From: Branchiostoma floridae
Taxonomy: Eukaryota > Chordata > Leptocardii > Amphioxiformes > Branchiostomatidae
Direction: 5' to 3'
NCBI RefSeq assembly: GCF_000003815.2
Contig: NC_049982.1
Location: 5,361,105 to 5,425,104, forward strand
DNA: 64,000 nucleotides
Below are positions 59,669-64,000 of this stretch, one piece after another. The translations under genes and the position numbers were made by a program. The notes below the pieces were generated by a model. It ran no database searches. It saw only the letters and a list, made by a program, of their open reading frames with translations, and was not told where the DNA came from. Position 1 is the stretch's first letter, and each line of letters begins with the position of its first letter.

Positions 59669-61108
59669 CTCCATGAAATGTCATGGAATGGAGGTTATAT
59701 TTTCTGTTATGTGTCTCTGTCTGTGTAGATGATTACTCAAGAACGGCTGGATGGATTGGTTTCATACTTGTTGTGTTGGTGGGGTGTGATGAAAGCTCGA
59801 ATCGATGAGATCTTGGGAGCCGTATCTGTCGTTATAATCGATGTAATAATATCAGAAATCACCCCTATATTTGAGATATATTGGTACAGGCATCGTGCTG
59901 TATGTGTTTGTTAATGGGCTTAGCTGCAAGCAGATAGTGAGGTGACAGCTGTTTGGGGAACCCCCAGTAGTTTTATTTATGTCTGCTTAGGACTGTTTGA
60001 AATATTTGTAACAGTCCATGAAATGTCATGGAGGTTATATTTTCTGTTATGTCTCTCTGTCTGTGTACAAGATTACTCAAGAACGGCTGGATGGATTGGT
60101 TTCATACTTGTTGTGTTGGTGGGCTGTGATGAAAGCTCGAATCGATGTGATTTTGGGCGCCGTATCTGTCGTTATAATCGATGTAATAATATCAGAAATC
60201 CCCCCTATATCTGCGATATATTGGAACAGGCATCGTGCTTTAAGTGTTTGTTAATGGGCTTAGCTCCAAGCAGATAGTGAGGTGATTTGTATGACAGCTG
60301 TTTGGGGAACCCCGAGTTTTTTGAATATGATAATTAGTTTTATTTATGTCTGCTTAGGATATCATGGAGATGTGAAGCGTAAGTATAATTGTAAGAAGTT
60401 GAGGTACATTTAACGGTAATGCTTAACAGGTATGGATGTCTCACATACTGTACTGCTGATTTGAGTGACATGGTGATTAAAATGCCATTAGGTCCTCTCA
60501 TCTTAGATGGGTTGGGTGTCAGAAGTTTTATGGGCGATACAGATGTTCTGATTTTGTTACGATAAGGGACAGTTGTTAGTTGTCTCTTTCGTAGCCAATG
60601 GTACTTGTTTTTTAGCAGACGGGGTTGGCGCCAAGTATTCATCTTACAGTTAATGTAGGGCTATCAGAGGAAAGTGTGCATCTCATTTTTGTACCGTGTG
60701 AACAGCTGATGTTATGACATATTGGTGGAAAATCAAATCACCATCTGACTAAAGTTGGCCACATCCCTTCTTCTTTCTGAGTTTCTCAACTTCCTCCCAC
60801 CACACCGCTCTGGGCACATAGTCGAACCTCAATAATGCTGACAACCTTAGACAGTTTAAATGCCAAACATCAAGCTTAAGGAACACCACGCTACCATATG
60901 CCGTCGACATCTTAAACGCACATTACACAATTAAGTGTCACATTTTAATAATTACTAATCAGATGGACATCCTCTGTGTCATTAAAATAAATACACCACT
61001 ACTTTCCCATAACATTTATAACCATTACTCTCAAATACAACCGACTATAAACATACATACCATCCACAAAAAAGCAATAAATATTTCATGGAGGTATGAG
61101 GTCCCCGA
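59669..61108. mobile_element. Inverted copy of the 'acctccatgaaa' element with internal duplication
   Basis: Begins 'acctccatgaaatg' and ends 'tttcatggaggtatgaggtcc', the reverse of 33663-34327. Its first part is duplicated in tandem (about 59669-59942 and 60016-60287, near-identical 'gaacggctggatggattgg' blocks). Short open frames there come from the repeat. Confidence 0.6.
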
Positions 61109-62740
61109 ACTCTAGTTCATCTTACTTTTATCCTGAGCATGCATATGCATGCAACCAACACAATTGGCTGCTTGTCAGAAACCGGACAGTTCTGCCCACC
61201 AACATGGTGATGCTATAGGGTGCCCTCCGCTTCCGGTTTGACTGACATTATAATGCCCTTACTGCAACTTATGTATGTCATGTCCCACTCCCAGCTCCAT
61301 ATCTACACATACATAAAAAAAATTATGTAACACTCTAAGAAATAGAGATAGTGCAACAGACTAAAACATCAGGTTGTATATCACAATGTCAATTTGCTAT
61401 TTACGTCGTCCCTGTAGACCTTAGACGAGACAAGTGGCATTGTATTAATTGATTTATCATTTTTGCCGTACATTGTACCATGTACAAATGTGCAGTAATG
61501 TACCTTTAATCGTATATCAGCCTCCAGTCCTTTAAACAACTGTACTCAGTGGATTGTAGCTTTCATAAAAAAAGGGCAGCCTCTTTCTTTCACCAGTTCT
61601 GAGAGGATATTTTTTTCAGTGCAAAAAAGTTAACTCAAAGTCTGTATAATCAACAACCTAATGCAGGCAGCCATTTTTGTCTGACAAGTGCAGTTTTTTA
61701 TGGCATGAGGTGTTTGAAATCCTGATAGGACAGGGGGCGGCGCTTTGGGATCAGTCTACGATTGGCTACGATGCTAAATTTTCCAATGCAGGTCAAACAC
61801 CTGAATCATTTAATTCAGGTTTGTCTGACGTACGGTTTGTTTAACATAGCATTATGCAGGTGCCTCCTAGTTATAGACCATTTAACAAATCCCTTCTGTT
61901 GGAAAAAATATGAGAACTCCAGGTAATGCAGGAGGCAAACAAGATCACCATGAGTGTCATTATTTGATAACATGAGACCAGACAGGAAAAGTATGCATGC
62001 AATCATCTGCATTGTGACATAACTCTGTGATCAATGAAAATATCTATTGTCTGTCAACAGCTTAAAATCCCATGGATGTACAGAGTCTACTTGAACTACA
62101 CCTCCCAAAATGTAATCCCCTAGCTTCTATCCTGATTTTTTTACTTATCCTGTTCAATCAAAAAGAAGAAAATAAGGAAATACAGATATAGCATAATCTA
62201 TTTTGCAGTAATGTATCAGCACAAAATTGGTTTTACCCTCATTTTATGTTAATTGTGAAATTGAATGTCACTCAGCATGTTGGACCTGTCACAAAGGACG
62301 TGTTGAATGTATTGCTCCAAGTCTAATGATGCTGCAAAATGATAGAACGTCCCTCAACTTACAACTTGCCAATGTGTAGTATTACCTTTTAACATAACAA
62401 GAGAGGTTATGATATCTGTTTTTCCTTCAAGTTTCTTTTTTTGTGCTTTTCCTTGAAATTCATAATTTTTTTATATAGCCCTCCCATTCTATCCTTTTGC
62501 CTTAAAATTTGCTGACAATGTTGAATAATCACCAATCTCTTCTTGATTGAAATGCAAGGCATACACCCCTTCAGACAATTTTCTCATGATTTTGTCTTTG
62601 GCTTCTCCTGTTGCAGCAGAATGGCCTGGCCAAGCAGGTTAAAAATCTGATTTTTAACCTCTTTGGCCTGACTGACCAGTTGTGCTGTTCCTCAACCTCA
62701 TGATCTAGAATAACTGGATCATTGTCACATTCAGTCTGCT
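61109..62740. other. Intergenic / 3' flank of the last AIG1 gene
   Basis: AT-rich, no supported gene. Confidence 0.45.
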
Positions 62741-64000
62741 CTATATGAGAACTGCTGAATTAGCTCTGGTGTCACGATTTGTCATCTTCAGAACCAGTCT
62801 GATTAGTTTCACCAGCTGCTTCCGTCTTAATGTCTCATCCTTTGTTATGTTATCAAAGAACACATACCTGTCATGACACATCTTTAAATCATCCCTAAAT
62901 TTTAGAGGTGCATCTGTGATGTAATCTTCCTCAGACTCAGTTAACTGGTCTTTGCCTGTGATAACCATAATTACATGGTCAGAGAATTTGTCTCCAAGGA
63001 TGCGCTTTGTAATGCTTGCCATTTTTTCATCATCTGCCCCATACTTGCCTCTTTTTGATATCAAAAGAATTGCATCAAAATCTGCTGACCTTTCTTGAAA
63101 CCACTTTTCAACTGTTGTTTCAGACTCCTCACAAGACAAATCTATACCTGGTGTGTCAACTATATTCATTGTCAGGCTTCCCACTTTCCCTCTGAACTGT
63201 TCACAGGTGTCTGTTTTGGATACAGTAGTGTCTGAAACTGTGAAAGTATTAGTGCCAGCAATGCTGTTTCCTGTCCGACTCTTACCAACCCCTGTTTTGC
63301 CCACAAGCAGCAAGTGAATTTCATCTTTTTCCTTTTCACCAAGTTGTGGCATTTTACAGACTGAAGAGAGGTCAGCAAGAGTAAACCTTGAAGCCCCCAA
63401 TGTACTGGACAGTTTTGAAATTACATCAATCATAGTTCCTGTGACAGTCACTCTGTCTGGGCAGTACTTTGTAATGCTCTTCATGGAGTCAGGCAACGTG
63501 GTCAAAAACTCTGGAATGTCCTCCTCTTGAGCATGTGTGACCACGATGACAAGATGCTCGTACAGTCCATCACCAAACAGCCTGTGGAGGGACTGGAACA
63601 CTTGGACCTCCTTGTCTTCATTCCTCTCGGAGTTGTTGTAGTCCCAGACCAGACAGATGGCATCAAAACCCTCAGGAACCATCTTCACAGCTCGAACCAG
63701 CTCCTCAAACTCATACTCTGTCATCCCTAGTTTCCCTCCTTTGGATACTCCAGGTTCATCCTCTACTGCCGTCCTTTGGGTGATGCCAGGGGTGTCGACT
63801 ACTGTCACATCAATACTGACTCCATCAACCTCATGGCTGCTGCTGCCCAGGCTGGACTTCTCTGTTCCTCCTTTCCTGGTGACTTTGAAGGCCTCCTGTC
63901 CCAGGATGATGTTACCTGTGTGGCTCTTGCCATTGCCCTTACATCCCACAAGTAGTAGGTTCAACTTGATGTCCGTAGGTACATTTAACTTATCTTGTGA
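62741..64000 (-). CDS. Dual AIG1/GIMAP-like GTPase, 5' end outside window
   Basis: The open frame runs from the window edge (in frame from 64000) to a stop at 62741: 419 visible residues. First domain: P-loop GCKGNGKSHTGN, G3 DTPG, then about 18 extra residues (including a second PGVS) before MTEYEFEELV. Second domain: GKTGVGKSRTGN, DTPGID, MVITGKDQL (G4-like). It ends shortly after the G5-like YVFFDN region and VKLIRLVLKM, so it lacks the C-terminal tail of the other copies and has no membrane anchor. TTG at 63964 is not needed as a start because coding continues upstream. Confidence 0.87.
   Translation of the reverse strand, partial: SQDKLNVPTDIKLNLLLVGCKGNGKSHTGNIILGQEAFKVTRKGGTEKSSLGSSSHEVDGVSIDVTVVDTPGITQRTAVEDEPGVSKGGKLGMTEYEFEELVRAVKMVPEGFDAICLVWDYNNSERNEDKEVQVFQSLHRLFGDGLYEHLVIVVTHAQEEDIPEFLTTLPDSMKSITKYCPDRVTVTGTMIDVISKLSSTLGASRFTLADLSSVCKMPQLGEKEKDEIHLLLVGKTGVGKSRTGNSIAGTNTFTVSDTTVSKTDTCEQFRGKVGSLTMNIVDTPGIDLSCEESETTVEKWFQERSADFDAILLISKRGKYGADDEKMASITKRILGDKFSDHVIMVITGKDQLTESEEDYITDAPLKFRDDLKMCHDRYVFFDNITKDETLRRKQLVKLIRLVLKMTNRDTRANSAVLI

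Noticed and set aside
59729-60277. Frames of 61-111 codons
   Set aside because: They fall in the duplicated block of a dispersed repeat, with no domain.

Overview
The window reads as invertebrate chordate nuclear DNA, most likely amphioxus (Branchiostoma). The evidence is multi-exon genes with GT-AG introns, C2H2 and BTB zinc-finger genes, a tandem family of AIG1/GIMAP-type GTPases, a tRNA-derived SINE, and many small inverted-repeat (MITE-like) elements of the kinds reported from lancelets. The species is inferred from content only. There are no bacterial-type operons, rRNA genes or CRISPR arrays.

Layout. (1) 3-3758 (+): the 3' end of a C2H2 zinc-finger gene. Its last coding module is repeated about eight times just downstream (3759-4900). 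(2) 5.2-7.6 kb: transposon debris, then a satellite of about 18.4 near-identical 366-bp units (7662-14392). (3) 15-24.3 kb (+): a complete BTB / AT-hook / 11-zinc-finger gene. All 13 coding exons join in phase into 736 codons, with one probable GC-AG intron. (4) 26.8-34.5 kb (-): a six-exon gene whose exons join in phase. It encodes a predicted protein of about 1371 residues: GT4-type GT-B glycosyltransferase, basic linker, TRADD-N-like domain, long coiled coil and two AIG1 GTPase domains. This fusion is the most striking object in the window. (5) 42.5-44.3, 52.8-54.3 and 62.7-64.0 kb (-): three more dual-AIG1 genes. One has a C-terminal membrane anchor, one has a damaged P-loop, and one runs off the window. 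A relic of a further copy lies at 51.66-52.07 kb. (6) Between these are introns and intergenic DNA rich in TIR elements: Harbinger-like (TAA/TTA duplications), hAT-like (8-bp duplication) and pogo/Tc1-like (TA), some nested.

How the genes fit together. The two zinc-finger genes look like transcription regulators. The minus-strand AIG1 cluster looks like an expanding family of immune-type GTPases. The fused member has the plan of an NLR-like sensor: a possible glycosyltransferase effector, a death-adaptor-like module, a coiled coil for oligomerisation and septin-like GTPases. That functional reading is inference; the domain order and exon phases are read from the sequence.
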